64,000 bases of DNA from Salipaludibacillus sp. LMS25 (GTDB taxonomy: Bacteria > Bacillota > Bacilli > Bacillales > Salisediminibacteriaceae): the NCBI RefSeq assembly GCF_024362805.1, contig NZ_CP093299.1, forward strand, positions 1,054,001 to 1,118,000. Direction: 5' to 3'. The notes beneath the pieces are model-generated. The model did no database searches, was not told the origin of the DNA, and was given only the letters and a program-made list of their open reading frames with translations. A program made the position numbers and the translations under genes. The stretch's first letter is position 1. The number at the start of each line of letters is the position of its first letter. Positions 27,210 to 36,342 of this stretch are shown here, piece after piece.

Positions 27210-28391
27210 ATTAATATTATTATTATGCTTGGAGCAAGTGAGTTAGGTATAAAAGCTGCTAAGAAATTAAATTATGAAGTTATTGTAATAGAGAACAAAG
27301 GAAAAGAGTTAGATAGGTATATTACGAGCGAAGTAGAATCTGTATATCTTTCTAATATTAACGACTCTATTGAAACTATAGAATTAATTAAGTTGATACA
27401 AGAAACACATGGACAGCCCTCCTTAATAATAAGTTTTACTGAATTAGGGCTTGAAACAGCTGCCATTGCAAGCGAATACTTTAATTTAAAGTCAAACCCA
27501 ATAACTACAATAAGAAATACTAGAAATAAAATATGTATGAGAAAAATTTTAAACCAATATAAAGAATTAGCGTTGTCTTTTTGGCATGGTACGATAAATG
27601 AGATTCCAGATTTAACGAACATAAAAATGAACCTTGTTGTGAAACCTTCAGATGGGTATGGTAGTAAGAACATATATTACATTAATGACCAATTAAGTTG
27701 GGAAAACTGGAAGAAAGAAAATATTAATAATATAAATACAAATTGGATAATTGAACCTTACATTAATGGTTCTGAATATAGTGTAGAAAGCGTTTCCTCT
27801 AATGGCGTTCATTATATAATCGGAATAACTGAAAAAGATACTACAGGAGTTCCTAATTTTATTGAAGTAGGTCATTCTGTACCAGCAAAAATAAGTAAAT
27901 TAAAAGCAAAACTAATTCACGATTATACAATCAAGGCTCTAGATGCCTTAAAATTTGAATTTGGGGCAGGTCACTTAGAATTCAAATGGGATAACAGTAA
28001 AAATAAACCAGTCCTCATAGAAGCCCATACCAGAACTGGTGGCGATAGAATTCCGTATTTACATTATTTAACTTCAGGTCTTGATCAATACACCTTGGCT
28101 ATTGAATCATTAAGTAAAGCCCTACATTACAAAACTCCAGTTACCAGCTCGTATGCTTGTATTAGGTTTATTCAAACCACTTCTGGTTTACTAAAGGGTA
28201 TTCAAATAAATCAACCTATTAAAGATAGTGTAATTGAATTTAAATCTAACTATAAAATTGGAGATTATGTTCCAAAATTACAAGACTCATTGAGTAGGTT
28301 TGGTCACGTGATTTTTTGGAATAAGGATTTTAAGAAATTAAATGAAACAAAAAAAGACTTTATGAATGGTATACACATCAGTTATTTCTAA
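27210..28391 (+). CDS. ATP-grasp ligase, divergent from the phosphonate operon
   Basis: About 393 residues. The ATP-grasp core shows MNLVVKPSDGYGSKN (about 130-145) and the metal-binding LIEAHTRTGGDRIPYL (about 270), similar to L-amino acid ligases of the BacD type. The ATG at 27,225 would leave the AAGGAGG (27,197-27,202) over 20 bases away and cut off the first beta strand. The in-frame ATT at 27,210 has ideal spacing and restores INIIIMLGASELG, so I take ATT as the likely start. It probably makes a peptide bond in the phosphonopeptide, together with or separately from the ligase at 19,328. Confidence 0.82.
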   Translation: MNIIIMLGASELGIKAAKKLNYEVIVIENKGKELDRYITSEVESVYLSNINDSIETIELIKLIQETHGQPSLIISFTELGLETAAIASEYFNLKSNPITTIRNTRNKICMRKILNQYKELALSFWHGTINEIPDLTNIKMNLVVKPSDGYGSKNIYYINDQLSWENWKKENINNINTNWIIEPYINGSEYSVESVSSNGVHYIIGITEKDTTGVPNFIEVGHSVPAKISKLKAKLIHDYTIKALDALKFEFGAGHLEFKWDNSKNKPVLIEAHTRTGGDRIPYLHYLTSGLDQYTLAIESLSKALHYKTPVTSSYACIRFIQTTSGLLKGIQINQPIKDSVIEFKSNYKIGDYVPKLQDSLSRFGHVIFWNKDFKKLNETKKDFMNGIHISYF

Positions 28392-28587
28392 TTATTATCA
28401 CCAGTATTGCATTAAATTAAAAATTAATTGTCAAATGATCAAAAGTAATTTTAATTAAATTGAATATTCTGTTATTTTAGTTCAAGTGAAGAAAGAACAA
28501 TAGTGGTATTTCTTATCAACAATCAGTAAACTATTCTTTTTCCAGATTATAAAAACAGTGGACCGTACACAAGGTCGTCTTAATGGC

Positions 28588-28842
28588 TCACCTCACCTTC
28601 GTTAAACTGTTGTTCGATGATTCGAAACGCTTCTTCTCAGGAATCCTTTTGAAGTGTAAACGACCAATAGACCGAACGATTGGCGTAGTTTGCATTTTCG
28701 GCGGTACTTTCCCAAGTTTCCTAGAAAGTTGCGACGTACTAATCGCGTCAAAATAGAGGTCGGTTTGGAAATTCTCATTGTTCTTAAGCTTTTTCGAGCA
28801 CCGGGTTAAGCTTCTTGTCTCGTTCAACTGTGTAATAATCAG
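28588..28842 (-). pseudogene. IS4-family transposase, N-terminal fragment
   Basis: The frame contains LKNNENFQTDLYFDAIST followed by SQLSRKLGKVPP, the N-terminal DNA-binding domain of IS4 transposases (SISxSQLSRKL). It then loses similarity and stops. It lacks the catalytic domain. It lies just to the right of the phosphonate cluster, and the complementary central fragment is at 17,571 on the same strand. Confidence 0.68.
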
Positions 28843-28859
28843 TAACTGAAGAAATTTAT

Positions 28860-29120
28860 ATGCATGTTGCTAGAGCTTCTAAGGGTAAATGTAAACTTGG
28901 TAGGACAGGTAAACAAAGTAGACTTAAAGAGAATGCGAATGATGATAAAGTATCTACGGCTTTAAAAGGTGAAATAAAGCGTGATACAAATGAAATAAAA
29001 CTAGAAAAGAGAAGAAATAGAAGAGTCCCACAAGGATATAATTTGGCACATAGACGTTGTTATGAAGTCAGAAGAGGTTATGGATATGAATATAGTAACT
29101 TTCAAACTATAAGGAGTTCT
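28860..29120 (+). pseudogene. C-terminal toxin domain fragment (polymorphic toxin type 8-like)
   Basis: The conceptual product is basic and contains LGRTGKQSRLKENANDDKV, then GEIKRDTNEI and VPQGYNLAHRRCYEVRRGYG, then YEYSNFQ. This matches the pattern of the bacterial toxin type 8 nuclease domain (GKQARL, LAHERGREAAKGYDYKHSNLQ). The delivery part of such a toxin is missing on the left. The C-terminal LHKxQH end is replaced by a family A repeat that begins at 29,121. It is therefore an inactive orphan tip of a contact-dependent or secreted toxin. Confidence 0.6.
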
Positions 29121-29277
29121 AAAGCTAAGCTTCAATCAGTGGGCGTTTCCCTTCATCCCCCACTGATTGTTCGTTTAACTTATGGGACCTTTAGGGGCAG
29201 TTTATCCCCCACCTAAACGTTTCGACCTTCTTAAGTTTTGAGGTGGGGGTTTTACTGCCCCTTAAGAGTGGATAAAA
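29121..29277 (+). repeat. Palindromic repeat family A, full copy
   Basis: The element runs from CTAAAGCTAAGCTTCAATCA to TTACTGCCCCTTAAGAGTGG. It has two nested hairpins: CAGTGGG...CCCACTG, and TTTAGGGGCAGT...CCCACCT with AGGTGGG...ACTGCCCCTTAA. It interrupts the 3' end of the toxin fragment. Same orientation as the copies at 815, 17,375 and 51,440. Confidence 0.85.
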
Positions 29278-29332
29278 CCCAGCATAAACATGATAGCTAT
29301 GGAAAGAGGATAAAATAGAGGAGGTAATGTTA

Positions 29333-29708
29333 TTGAATAACAAAGATATTGAAGTGGTTAGTAAACTCCCTGCTTCAAAAAGGGATGAATATTTTATAAA
29401 GAAAGTAGCTGACTTTGAGGAAGTTTGGGGATTGTTCGATGATGGGTGGGCAATCTCAGAAGATGATAATGGAAATCCTCTAATGCCCTTTTGGCCCAAA
29501 AAAGAATTTGCAAATTTATGTATAGTTGGTGAGTGGAAGATTTATAAAGCAGAACAGATAGAACATGAGGACTTTATGCAAGAATGGTTACCTGGTATAA
29601 AGGCAGATGGTATCACAACTCAATTTTTTGGGGAATAATGTAGACTCTGCAGTATTAGATATTGATACATTAATCTTAGATTTAGAAGATGAGTTAAAAA
29701 AATATTGA
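29333..29708 (+). pseudogene. DUF2750-like immunity protein, frameshifted near its end
   Basis: The frame begins MNNKDIEVVSK from a TTG 8 bases after GAGGAGG and contains RDEYFIKKVADFEEVWGLFD and DGWAISEDDNGNPLMPFWPK, which is the DUF2750 pattern. It runs to a stop at 29,638. Across the homopolymer TTTTTTGGGG (about 29,624-29,633) the other frame continues NNVDSAVLDIDTLILDLEDE to a stop at 29,708, which looks like the natural acidic C-terminus. One indel thus breaks the gene, or the shift is a sequencing artefact. Together with the toxin fragment on its left it is the relic of a toxin/immunity pair. Confidence 0.62.
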
Positions 29709-29723
29709 TTATTAAATACCTTG

Positions 29724-30086
29724 ATTTGCTTCAATTTTAAAAAACTTCAAGGTTTATTTAGTATAGGTCGTGTGACATCACCTAAAAACGAATCATCCGT
29801 GAGAAAAATAAATATGCCCCAACACACCATGAATTTACTAGGTGAGTTGAAGCTACAATTTAAAAACAAACCAGACTATGTAGTGTTTGGAGAATTTTAC
29901 GATCGTCTAGGACATGCTAATACGTCCACGACACACGACATATATAGTCAGCTATATCCAAATGCTGAAGACGAAGCAATTACCAAAATCGAAGTTGATT
30001 TTAAACTTGCAAATGTCGTTAAAATAAGTAATTTTATCACAAATCGCATTACAAAAATACGATCCTTACTCCCCCAATGGTTTTAA
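29724..30086 (+). pseudogene. Tyrosine recombinase (integrase) C-terminal remnant
   Basis: The C-terminal hallmark of Bacillus phage and ICE integrases is present: DRLGHANTSTTHDIYSQLYP with the catalytic Tyr, and VRKINMPQHTMNLL upstream. The central segment with the RHD catalytic residues (LRHSHASLL) is missing between FGEF and YDRLGHA. It points toward and ends 6 bases from the tmRNA 3' end, as expected for an integrase that used ssrA as its attachment site. The protein would be inactive. Confidence 0.75.
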
Positions 30087-30092
30087 GCGTAT

Positions 30093-30459
30093 TGGTGGAG
30101 ACGGTGGGAATCGAACCCACGTCCAGAGATAACGATACTTAAGCGTCTACGAGCGTAGTTAGTTAATTAAAAATTCGCCATCACGTCAGCCAACTAACAG
30201 GCTTCTATGAGGCTAACCTGATTAATCTCTTCCAATCGTCCTCAGGTGGTGGATTCATGGCGTATCCCACTATAAGTGAGTCCCTGATCCTTCACATGGG
30301 CGATGAAGGGAGGAACCGCTAGCAGGGTTTTTACGCCGCTGCTAAAGCGAAGTTGTTATCTTCTTTGCCAACTATAGGCGATGGGCGTTTTATACGAGGA
30401 CACCCAGCTCGACTCGCAACTTAAGCTCGACCTACCCCTGTCGAATCCAGAACGTCCCC
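30093..30459 (-). ncRNA. ssrA: Transfer-messenger RNA (tmRNA)
   Basis: Rescues stalled ribosomes and tags the unfinished protein. The 5' end GGGGACGTTCTGGATTCGAC and the 3' end with TTCGA-loop and CGTCTCCACCA pair as the alanine acceptor stem. The mature RNA is about 367 nt. The tag frame on the minus strand (30,369-30,331) reads GKEDNNFALAAA and stop. The tag ends in three alanines, one more than the usual ALAA. The gene lies beside smpB on the same strand and at the edge of an accessory region. Confidence 0.95.
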
Positions 30460-30561
30460 ATATAAGAGAACGTTAAGGGTATAAGTCATTATTCAGTTCC
30501 TTAACGGTAATTACTATTATAACATATACAGGCTATTGGTCAAATGGTAAGGTTCGCCAAC

Positions 30562-31029
30562 TTATCTCCCTAATTGATTATCTTTAAAAGCTCGCTGGAT
30601 TTCACGTTTTGCATCTTTTTGCTTCAGGTCTTCTCGCTTGTCATACTTTTTCTTCCCTTTACCGAGTCCAATTAATACTTTTGCCACACCGTTTTTAATA
30701 TAAATTTTTAATGGAACGAGTGTGTAGCCTTTTTGCTGAGTAAGTCCAATTAGTTGGCTTATTTGTTTACGGTGAAGTAAAAGTTTACGTGTGCGTACCG
30801 GATCATGATTATAACGGTTTCCTTGCTCATATGGACTAATGTGTAGATTATGAAGCCACGCTTCTCCTTGCGCCACACGTGCAAATGAATCTTTCATGTT
30901 AACGCGTCTGTTACGAATCGATTTTATTTCTGTTCCGGTGAGAACCATACCTGCTTCATATGTTTCTTCAATATGAAAATCATGGCGTGCTTTTTTATTT
31001 TGTGCGATGAGTTTTCCTTCTGTTGCCAT
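30562..31029 (-). CDS. smpB: SsrA-binding protein
   Basis: 155 residues, an OB-fold RNA-binding protein that delivers tmRNA to stalled ribosomes. The conserved blocks [40 protein letters not shown] and the basic C-terminal tail ([20 protein letters not shown]) are all in place. It starts at the ATG behind AAAGGATG and lies about 100 bases upstream of ssrA in the same direction, its usual partner in Bacillus. Confidence 0.96.
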   Translation of the reverse strand: MATEGKLIAQNKKARHDFHIEETYEAGMVLTGTEIKSIRNRRVNMKDSFARVAQGEAWLHNLHISPYEQGNRYNHDPVRTRKLLLHRKQISQLIGLTQQKGYTLVPLKIYIKNGVAKVLIGLGKGKKKYDKREDLKQKDAKREIQRAFKDNQLGR

Positions 31030-31136
31030 AGTTATTGCATCCTTTCCGACACCCTCGTGACATTCATAATACCAAATTTCGGTGATAGCTTCAATTTGTT
31101 TAAGGGAAATCTTTATTTTTCAGCAACAACAGCCGA

Positions 31137-31600
31137 TTTTTCAGCATTAACCTTCACTTTTTACGCATCCCTCCACCTTTTTCACGCATACATCTGCTGG
31201 TTCAGATACTATATCCTCTTTTTCAGCATTAAACTTCACTTTTTACGCAGCTCTCCACCTTTTTCACGCATACATCTGCTGGTTCAGCTACTCTATCCTC
31301 TTTTTCAGCATTAACATTCACTTTTCACGCATCCCTCCACCTTTTTCACGCATACACCTGCTGGTTCAGCTACTCTATCCTCTTTTTCAGCATTAAACTT
31401 CACTTTTTACGCAGCTCTCCACCTTTTTCACGCATACACCTGCTGGTTCAGCTACTCTATCCTCTTTTTCAGCATTAAACTTCACTTTTTACGCAGCTCT
31501 CCACCTTTTTCACGCATACATCTCTGGTTCAGCTACTCTATCCTCTTTTTCAGCATTAAACTTCACTTTTTACGCAGCTCTCTCCCTTTTTTGCGCATCA
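31137..31600. repeat. 82-bp minisatellite between smpB and rnr
   Basis: Five full units and a partial sixth begin at 31,137, 31,219, 31,301, 31,383, 31,465 and 31,546. Each unit reads TTTTTCAGCATTAA, then TTCACTTTTTACGCAGCTCT, CCACCTTTTTCACGCATACA and TCTGCTGGTTCAGCTACTCT. The fifth unit has lost one base. Units differ by a few substitutions. There is no gene in 31,030-31,675. Confidence 0.9.
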
Positions 31601-31675
31601 AACCCTTGATTTCACGTAGTTTGCCTTGATCTCAGTGCAGCTCTCCCTCTATTATCTCATTTCAACAGTTCGGCC

Positions 31676-31710
31676 CCAAAAAAGAGCTCACCTCAAGAGG
31701 TGGGCTCTCA
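31676..31710 (-). terminator. Terminator of rnr
   Basis: Minus-strand GAGAGCCCACCTC and GGTGAGCTCTTTTTT form a stem with a 4-base loop about 10 bases after the rnr stop. Confidence 0.8.
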
Positions 31711-31719
31711 TTTATTCGA

Positions 31720-34029
31720 CTATTTCTTCTTTTTCTTCCCTTTTAGCCGCTTGCTTTTGGGGGCGTTTTCGTAAAAAGCTTTTTTCTTGCGCTTTTTTTT
31801 GCGACCGGAGTACTCTTTCTCTTTATCATCCTGCGTTTTACGTTTCCGACTACCGCCTTCGATGACGCGTGGTGCCTCTTTTTTCCGGGCTTTTCGTGGT
31901 TTCATACCTACGACTTCAAAATCAATTGCACGTTCGTCAACATTTACGTTGGTGACACGAACGTCGATTTCATCCCCGATCCGAAAAACGTTGCCGGTTC
32001 GTTCTCCGATCATAGCGTAACGTTTTTCATCGTAATGGTAGTAATCGTCAGTGAGGTAGCTGACATGAACGAGGCCTTCAATTGTATTTGGAAGTTCTAC
32101 GAACAGACCAAAGTTTGTCACACCGCTAATAATGCCCTCGTATTCTTGACCCACTTTATCTTCCATGAATTGAACCTTTTTCAACTCGTCCGTTTCTCGT
32201 GAGGCATCCTCTGCTCGTCGCTCCATTTCGGATGAATGACGCGTTAATTCGGGAAGCTTTTCACTCCATTTTTCCAGTGTGTCTTCATCTGTTTTACCTT
32301 CAATGAGATACGTTCTAATGAGACGGTGAACGATCAAGTCAGGATATCGGCGAATAGGTGATGTGAAATGGGTATAAAAGTCAGCCGATAAACCGAAATG
32401 CCCTGCATTTTGTGGGTCATAGCGTGCTTGCTTCATGGAACGGAGCATCACTTGGCTGATAACCGCTTCCTCCGGCTCCCCTTTTACTTGTTGGAGAAGT
32501 TCCTGAAGGGCACGCGGATGAATCTCATTTCCCTTTCCTTTCACCACATAGCCGAAGTTGGTAATGAATTCGAGGAATTGATTTAATTTATCTTCATCTG
32601 GATCTTCATGAATCCGGTAGACAAACGGTGTTTTCATCCAATGAAAATGTTCTGCCACTGTTTCGTTCGCCGCTAACATGAATTCCTCAATTAGCCGCTC
32701 AGCGACTGATCGGTCGCGGAGTACGACATCTGTTGGCGTTCCTTCGTCATTAACGAGCACTTTTGCTTCCTTGAAGTCAAAGTCGATGGCGCCACGGGAA
32801 AAGCGTTTCTTTCGTAGAATTTCCGCTAGCTCTTCCATATCTTTAAAAAATGGAATAAGCGATTCGTAACGTTGTTTCACATCATCATCTTCGTCTAGTA
32901 ATATTTTTCTCACATCTGTATAGGTCATCCGTTCATTTGTGCGAATGACACTTTGATAGATGTCATGGTGGACAACTTCCCCATTCGCTGCGATTTCCAT
33001 CTCACACGATAAAGTAAGTCGATCTACTTGCGGGTTCAGAGAACAAATCCCGTTTGATAAACGGTGCGGGATCATCGGGATGACTCTGTCAACCAAATAG
33101 CAGCTGGTAGCGCGATCGTAGGCTTCTACATCGATAGGGGAACCTTCTTTCACATAATGGCTCACGTCAGCAATATGGACTCCTAATAAATAATTTCCGT
33201 TAGCTAATTTTTTAACTTGCACGGCATCGTCTAAATCTTTAGCATCAGCTCCGTCAATCGTCACGATCGTTTCTTCTCGTAAATCTCTTCGACCGGTCAA
33301 GTCTTCTTCGGCAATCTCATCTGGCACATCATTGGCCTGGTCAAGGGCATCCTGTGGGAATTCTCCCGGTAGTCCGTGCTTATGAATGACGGATAGAATA
33401 TCGACACCTGGATCATTTTTATGCCCAAGAACTTTAATGACATGCCCTTCAGCACTCATGCGATTTTCCGGGTGTTTCGTTATTTCAACAAGAACTTTGT
33501 GTCCATCAACAGCTCCTAGTTCCTGACCTTTCGGAATTAAAATATCTGCTGGGATACGTTTATCATCTGACACTACAATCCCGTAATGCTTGTCATCAGC
33601 ATATGTGCCAACCGTTTGTGTAACCCCTCGTTGTAAAATACGGATAATCGTTCCTTCTGGTCGAGCTCCGTTTGATTTTCTCTGTAATCTCACGAGAACT
33701 TTATCTTTATTCATAGCGTTGTTCAATTCACTACCGCCAATAAAAATATCATCCATCCCCTCATCCGTTTTCACGAAGGCAAACCCTTTCGGATGCATAA
33801 TGACCTCTCCGCGGATGAGATCCATTTTCTCTGGTAATCCATATCGATTTGTACGGGTTCGAACGATATCACCTCGTTCTTCGAGTTCATTTAATGTTTT
33901 GACGAAGTCTTTAAATTGGCTGGAATCTTCAAGGCCAAACGCTTCTTCCATTTCTTTTATGGAAAGTGGTTTGTCAGCGTCGTGCTCCATATAATGAAGA
34001 ATTCCTTCTTTTGTCATATCTGTTGTCAT
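31720..34029 (-). CDS. rnr: Ribonuclease R
   Basis: 769 residues, a processive 3'-5' exoribonuclease that degrades structured RNA and takes part in trans-translation mRNA decay. Domains in order: winged helix (about 1-65), two cold-shock domains, the RNB catalytic domain with [15 protein letters not shown] (Asp cluster), an S1 domain (about 630-715: [17 protein letters not shown]) and a lysine-rich tail. It lies next to smpB as in other Bacillaceae. The ATG at 34,029 is preceded by AAAGGAG. Confidence 0.96.
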   Translation of the reverse strand: MTTDMTKEGILHYMEHDADKPLSIKEMEEAFGLEDSSQFKDFVKTLNELEERGDIVRTRTNRYGLPEKMDLIRGEVIMHPKGFAFVKTDEGMDDIFIGGSELNNAMNKDKVLVRLQRKSNGARPEGTIIRILQRGVTQTVGTYADDKHYGIVVSDDKRIPADILIPKGQELGAVDGHKVLVEITKHPENRMSAEGHVIKVLGHKNDPGVDILSVIHKHGLPGEFPQDALDQANDVPDEIAEEDLTGRRDLREETIVTIDGADAKDLDDAVQVKKLANGNYLLGVHIADVSHYVKEGSPIDVEAYDRATSCYLVDRVIPMIPHRLSNGICSLNPQVDRLTLSCEMEIAANGEVVHHDIYQSVIRTNERMTYTDVRKILLDEDDDVKQRYESLIPFFKDMEELAEILRKKRFSRGAIDFDFKEAKVLVNDEGTPTDVVLRDRSVAERLIEEFMLAANETVAEHFHWMKTPFVYRIHEDPDEDKLNQFLEFITNFGYVVKGKGNEIHPRALQELLQQVKGEPEEAVISQVMLRSMKQARYDPQNAGHFGLSADFYTHFTSPIRRYPDLIVHRLIRTYLIEGKTDEDTLEKWSEKLPELTRHSSEMERRAEDASRETDELKKVQFMEDKVGQEYEGIISGVTNFGLFVELPNTIEGLVHVSYLTDDYYHYDEKRYAMIGERTGNVFRIGDEIDVRVTNVNVDERAIDFEVVGMKPRKARKKEAPRVIEGGSRKRKTQDDKEKEYSGRKKKRKKKAFYENAPKSKRLKGKKKKK

Positions 34030-34070
34030 AATGGCTTACTCCTTTCATGGCGGGAGAGGGGAAGGTGTCG

Positions 34071-34817
34071 TTAATTGTTCCAGTCCAAGTCCTCTAAAAA
34101 TGCATAAATATCTTCATGCAACTGATCCCGCTCGTTATCTAATGTAATGACATGCCCCGACTCTTCGTACCATTTTAATTGCTTATGATGACTTTCAACC
34201 TCATCATGAATAATATTAGCACTATCTGTATTTATCATGTCATCATGGCGAGCTTGTACGACAAATGTTGGGGCATAAATCATATCAATGTGATCTCTTA
34301 CTTCTTTGTTTAGCGCCTGTAATGCCTTTAAGGTCGTCATCGGTGTTTCTTTAAACTTTTCCATTTCCTGCTCTATTTGATTCTCATCTTTCCCTTCCCA
34401 CTTTTTATACTTTCTTGCATATGCGAGCACACCTTGATACATGATTTCCTCACTTTTAATATACATTGGCGCACACATGGGAATTATGCCCTTCACAGGT
34501 AGTGTGTACCCGAGCTTTAAGGAAAATACACCTCCTAATGACAAACCAGCTACCGCGATGTCTTGGTGTCCCATTTCTTTTAAATGATTATACCCTGCTT
34601 GAACATCTTTCCACCAATCGTCAGGCCCTGTATGGACTAATTCCTCTGGTGGGACACCATGACCTTTCATATGGGGGGCATGCGACGTATACCCTTTTTT
34701 TTCTAAAAAACGTCCGAGCATTCTTACATCGGCAGAGTTGCCTGTAAAGCCATGTAATAACAGGACGGCACGTTCTCCTGCTTCAAATGTAAATGGTTTT
34801 GGTTGTGCGACTTTCAT
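34071..34817 (-). CDS. est: Carboxylesterase (Est30/YvaK type)
   Basis: 248 residues of alpha/beta hydrolase. The nucleophile elbow is GLSLGG (Ser about 94), with the acidic Asp in RHDDMIN (about 193) and the His in ESGHVITLD (about 223). It hydrolyses short- to medium-chain esters in the cytoplasm. The lid and oxyanion HGFTGNS are present. Located between rnr and secG, the standard Bacillus position. Confidence 0.92.
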   Translation of the reverse strand: MKVAQPKPFTFEAGERAVLLLHGFTGNSADVRMLGRFLEKKGYTSHAPHMKGHGVPPEELVHTGPDDWWKDVQAGYNHLKEMGHQDIAVAGLSLGGVFSLKLGYTLPVKGIIPMCAPMYIKSEEIMYQGVLAYARKYKKWEGKDENQIEQEMEKFKETPMTTLKALQALNKEVRDHIDMIYAPTFVVQARHDDMINTDSANIIHDEVESHHKQLKWYEESGHVITLDNERDQLHEDIYAFLEDLDWNN

Positions 34818-34985
34818 TATTATGCAATCGTCCTTTCATGATCGTTATTTCAATGTATTCAGGATTAAGGAGAATTTACGATTTGTTAAATTTTCTAGTG
34901 TTTTGTCCAAAAGCCGTTTTTTTGCGCCATCATATGTTCCATGAGAGAGGGACATTCGATTTCTAGTGAATAAGCGGATAATAAT

Positions 34986-35669
34986 TTAATGAAAAAAGCC
35001 ATCAATCATCTCTAAAAGCTCATCTTTCTCTTCACCAAACCAAATGTAATGCTTTGCTTCTGGAAAAAAATATAGTTCTTTCTCTTTTGATTGAATGTGG
35101 TCGTAGATATATTCTGCACTCTTCTCTGGAACGAGACCATCATTTTTTCCTTGAATAACGAGTGTTGGGGCTGTAATTTGATTAACATGAGGTCTTAAGC
35201 GTTTCACCATCTTGACAAATTCAAGTGTTGCGGCCATCGGCAAACGCTGAATTTTAGCTTTATAAAATTGAAAGATGTCATCTTCAGCTAAATCACCACG
35301 GATGCTTTCAATGAGCCAGCCTTTCATATCTTGCATGAGCTGTTTCATATTTAAATAATAGACAGCTGAACTTATGAGAACTAACTTCTCAACCGGATAT
35401 TTAGCTGCTAAAAAGCTTGCAATGACACCGCCCATTGAAAAGCCGATGACATACACTTTTTCACATCGGCTCAGCAATTCTTTCATAGCAACCTCTGCTT
35501 TATACACCCAGTGCTTATAAGAGACTGATTTTAATCCATCTTTCGTGCCATCATGCCCCGGTAATTCAGGACAATATACGAGCCAGTTTTTATCACGAAG
35601 GTGGTTCTCTATTTCGGCTGTTTCATCCGGTGCTCCAACAAATCCGTGTACGATAAGACATCCTATCAT
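34986..35669 (-). CDS. Alpha/beta hydrolase, second esterase-like protein
   Basis: 227 residues. HGFVGAP forms the oxyanion hole, GFSMGGVI the nucleophile elbow (Ser about 97), DGLVPEK the acid and AKHYIWFG the catalytic His. It is homologous to the preceding esterase but clearly diverged, so it may be an old duplicate with different specificity. I start at the ATG 8 bases after AGGAG. Substrate unknown. Confidence 0.85.
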   Translation of the reverse strand: MIGCLIVHGFVGAPDETAEIENHLRDKNWLVYCPELPGHDGTKDGLKSVSYKHWVYKAEVAMKELLSRCEKVYVIGFSMGGVIASFLAAKYPVEKLVLISSAVYYLNMKQLMQDMKGWLIESIRGDLAEDDIFQFYKAKIQRLPMAATLEFVKMVKRLRPHVNQITAPTLVIQGKNDGLVPEKSAEYIYDHIQSKEKELYFFPEAKHYIWFGEEKDELLEMIDGFFH

Positions 35670-35701
35670 GACGTTCACTCCTGTATAAGTCCTTTTTTAA
35701 A

Positions 35702-35861
35702 TTTTATCACAAATAACCGTCTGTAAAACTCCCGCCTCAAAATAGAAGAGGAAAACTAAATCTATTTAGGCGGGAGATAACGGACGCTAATGTCCTGATT
35801 CACTTAACTAACAATCAGTGGGAGAGGAGCGAAAACTCCCACTGAGTGAAGGTTCGTTTTA
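35702..35861. repeat. Palindromic repeat family B, copy 1
   Basis: About 160 bp: TTTTATCACAAATAACCGTC, a hairpin of CTCCCGCCT with AGGCGGGAG inside an outer ACCGTC/GACGGT-like pairing, TAATGTCCTGATTCAC, then a second hairpin CAGTGGGAG...CTCCCACTGA and GAAGGTTCGTTTTA. It lies between the esterase genes and secG. Confidence 0.85.
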
Positions 35862-36068
35862 TGAAATGACAAGTATCTTTGTCACATAGTCTGCATGTTG
35901 ACCATCTTTTATTTCTCTTTTATTCCCTCGGCAGTTGAATTTTAATCTTTAACGGGGCAAAATTTTATGCCTATCATACCATGGATGCTTCGGTGTCGTA
36001 GGCAACACCACCACATTCACTATAGAGCCTTCAGTCTTTGTCTCCTTTTGCGACACTACATAAACATG

Positions 36069-36098
36069 CAAAAAGCAGCAGACTCATGTCTGCTGCCT
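36069..36098 (-). terminator. Terminator of secG
   Basis: Minus-strand GCAGCAGAC and GTCTGCTGC form a 9-bp stem followed by TTTTTGC, 14 bases after the secG stop. Confidence 0.8.
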
Positions 36099-36111
36099 GA
36101 AATTATCGTCA

Positions 36112-36342
36112 TTATACAAAGAATGCAACGGCTAACGTCAGTAAAAAGAAAAGCACACCAAGAACAACAGTCGCTTTGTATAAAACGGCTTCCAATCCTC
36201 GTGCTTTTTGTTTTCCGACTAATTGTTCGGCACCACCAGAAATGGCTCCCGACAATCCAGCACTTTTACCTGATTGTAATAATACAACAGCAATTAACAA
36301 AAGTGATACGATGACAAGTAAAACGGATGCAATAGCTCCCAA
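36112..36342 (-). CDS. secG: Preprotein translocase subunit SecG
   Basis: 76 residues with two membrane segments (about 1-24 and 52-75) and the cytoplasmic loop QSGKSAGLSGAISGGAEQLV, typical of SecG. It stabilises SecYE translocation at the membrane. The gene stands alone between family B repeats, a spacing of about 850 bases. Confidence 0.95.
   Translation of the reverse strand: MGAIASVLLVIVSLLLIAVVLLQSGKSAGLSGAISGGAEQLVGKQKARGLEAVLYKATVVLGVLFFLLTLAVAFFV

Noticed and set aside
31137..31600. Possible CRISPR array
   Set aside because: The 82-bp units abut one another and there are no unique spacers; no cas gene is visible.
35967..36314. Plus-strand frame across the secG terminator and gene
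   Set aside because: It overlaps secG in antisense and has no ribosome binding site or family similarity.
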